Shown here: piece by piece, positions 6,741 to 7,180 of the stretch
How positions within the stretch are numbered: position 1 is the stretch's first letter
Layout of the letters: each line of letters begins with the position of its first letter
From: Methanosarcinales archaeon
GTDB lineage: Archaea; Halobacteriota; Syntropharchaeia; Alkanophagales; Methanospirareceae
Assembly: GCA_025464275.1 (NCBI GenBank)
Contig: JAODGR010000078.1
Span: 1 to 7,180 of the forward strand
DNA length: 7,180 bases
Direction: 5' to 3'
The notes under the pieces: generated by a model
Told to the model about the DNA's origin: nothing
The model's database searches: none
The model's input: the letters and a program-made list of their open reading frames with translations, nothing else
Program-made: the position numbers and the translations under genes

Positions 6741-6770
6741 CTCTCCTCTTCTCTCCTCTTCTCTCCTCTC
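6741..6770 (-). repeat. Decamer polypurine/polypyrimidine tandem repeat in the pfdA-DUF1616 spacer
   Basis: The plus strand carries CTCTCCTCTT twice, then CTCTCCTCTC, in direct succession. The next bases (TTATCC) continue the pyrimidine-rich strand. On the sense strand of the two minus genes this is an uninterrupted AG tract rich in GAGGAG, so it supplies several Shine-Dalgarno-like sites before the GTG start at 6725. It fills most of the 56-bp intercistronic spacer. It could also form triplex-type structure. Confidence 0.85.
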
Positions 6771-6781
6771 TTATCCTTTTC

Positions 6782-7180
6782 TCATCCGGGTGTGGGAGTA
6801 GCACCACCGCCACTCCTGGAGACGAGCTCCTGCAATCGTGCCTGTAATTTCTGCGCTTCCTGCTCTATCCTCTGTAATCCTGTCATCAATTGCATCTGTG
6901 AGCCTTCCAATTCCTTCTTCTTCTCTTCCAGGAACTGTATAGAAGAATCAGGGTCCTTCTCCGCACTCACTCCTCCTCCTATACGCACTATTATCCGGTC
7001 TGTATTACTGAGAGTGACATAAATAGAGGAACTGGCTCCTATTGGCACTATCAGTTCATCGCCCGGTTTCAGGTTCTTCAGATACTTTATCGTCTCTATC
7101 GCCTTATCATGCTCCGCTATCGCCTGTTGAATCATAGCCAGCTCCTGTGAAGTCGTCTCCGCCTGCGTCTGGTACTGCCG
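6782..7180 (-). CDS. pfdA: Prefoldin subunit alpha (N-terminus beyond the window)
   Basis: Prefoldin is the cytosolic alpha2-beta4 chaperone that captures unfolded chains with its coiled-coil tentacles and hands them to the thermosome. The frame is open from the window edge (RQYQTQAETTSQELAM) to the TGA at 6784-6782, giving 132 visible residues. An internal Met at 7135 is not the start, because the N-terminal coiled coil continues upstream of it. The visible part shows the end of the first helix with IAEHDKAIETIKYLK (20-34), the beta-hairpin core GDELIVPIGASSSIYVTL (40-57), IIVRIGGGVSAEKD (63-76), and the second coiled helix (about 77-121) with a Ser/Gly/Pro tail GGGATPTPG. Probably only some 10-20 N-terminal residues are missing. 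It is the upstream neighbour of the DUF1616-like gene on the same strand. Confidence 0.93.
   Translation of the reverse strand, partial: RQYQTQAETTSQELAMIQQAIAEHDKAIETIKYLKNLKPGDELIVPIGASSSIYVTLSNTDRIIVRIGGGVSAEKDPDSSIQFLEEKKKELEGSQMQLMTGLQRIEQEAQKLQARLQELVSRSGGGATPTPG

Noticed and set aside
6782..7135. A complete 117-residue prefoldin gene starting at ATG 7135
   Set aside because: The frame remains open to the window edge and the upstream residues continue the prefoldin N-terminal coiled coil, so that Met is internal.

Overview
This window looks like chromosomal DNA of an archaeon, most likely a euryarchaeote of the methanogen/ANME type. The evidence is an archaeal-type valyl-tRNA synthetase, a Sec61-beta translocon subunit, prefoldin alpha, a large Lhr-type helicase and a DUF1616-like membrane protein. 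Codon use is heavy in AGG and ATA. The lineage guess (for example Methanophagales-like) is inference only.

Layout. Positions 1-194 (minus) hold the first 64 codons of an unrecognised gene that leaves the window. It starts just downstream of, and in the same frame as, the TAG stop of an Lhr-family helicase (207-2921, minus). A 106-bp divergent intergenic region (2922-3027) with one AT-rich TATA-like core separates lhr from a plus-strand cluster: valS (3028-5565), a Sec61-beta gene (5546-5770, start overlapping the valS end) and moaC (5780-6235). moaC converges on and overlaps by 17 bp a minus-strand gene for a single-pass DUF1616-like protein (6219-6725). That gene lies downstream of a partial prefoldin alpha gene (6782-7180, continuing past the window end). 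The 56-bp pfdA/DUF1616 gap is a polypurine tract on the sense strand with about three copies of a 10-bp repeat.

How the genes relate. Most are information-processing or protein-biogenesis housekeeping genes: tRNA charging, membrane translocation, folding of nascent chains and nucleic-acid repair, plus one molybdenum/tungsten cofactor enzyme. valS, sec61-beta and moaC are probably co-transcribed, and pfdA and the DUF1616 gene probably form the opposing unit. No gene gap exceeds 300 bp. I see no RNA genes, CRISPR arrays, insertion sequences or defence systems.

I found no clear new biological system. The items most worth a second look are a CACCC(T)GAACGAGC element directly upstream of both valS and moaC, three short tandem repeats in or beside genes, the reduced DUF1616 protein with four N-glycosylation sequons, and the uncharacterised partial gene behind an in-frame TAG.
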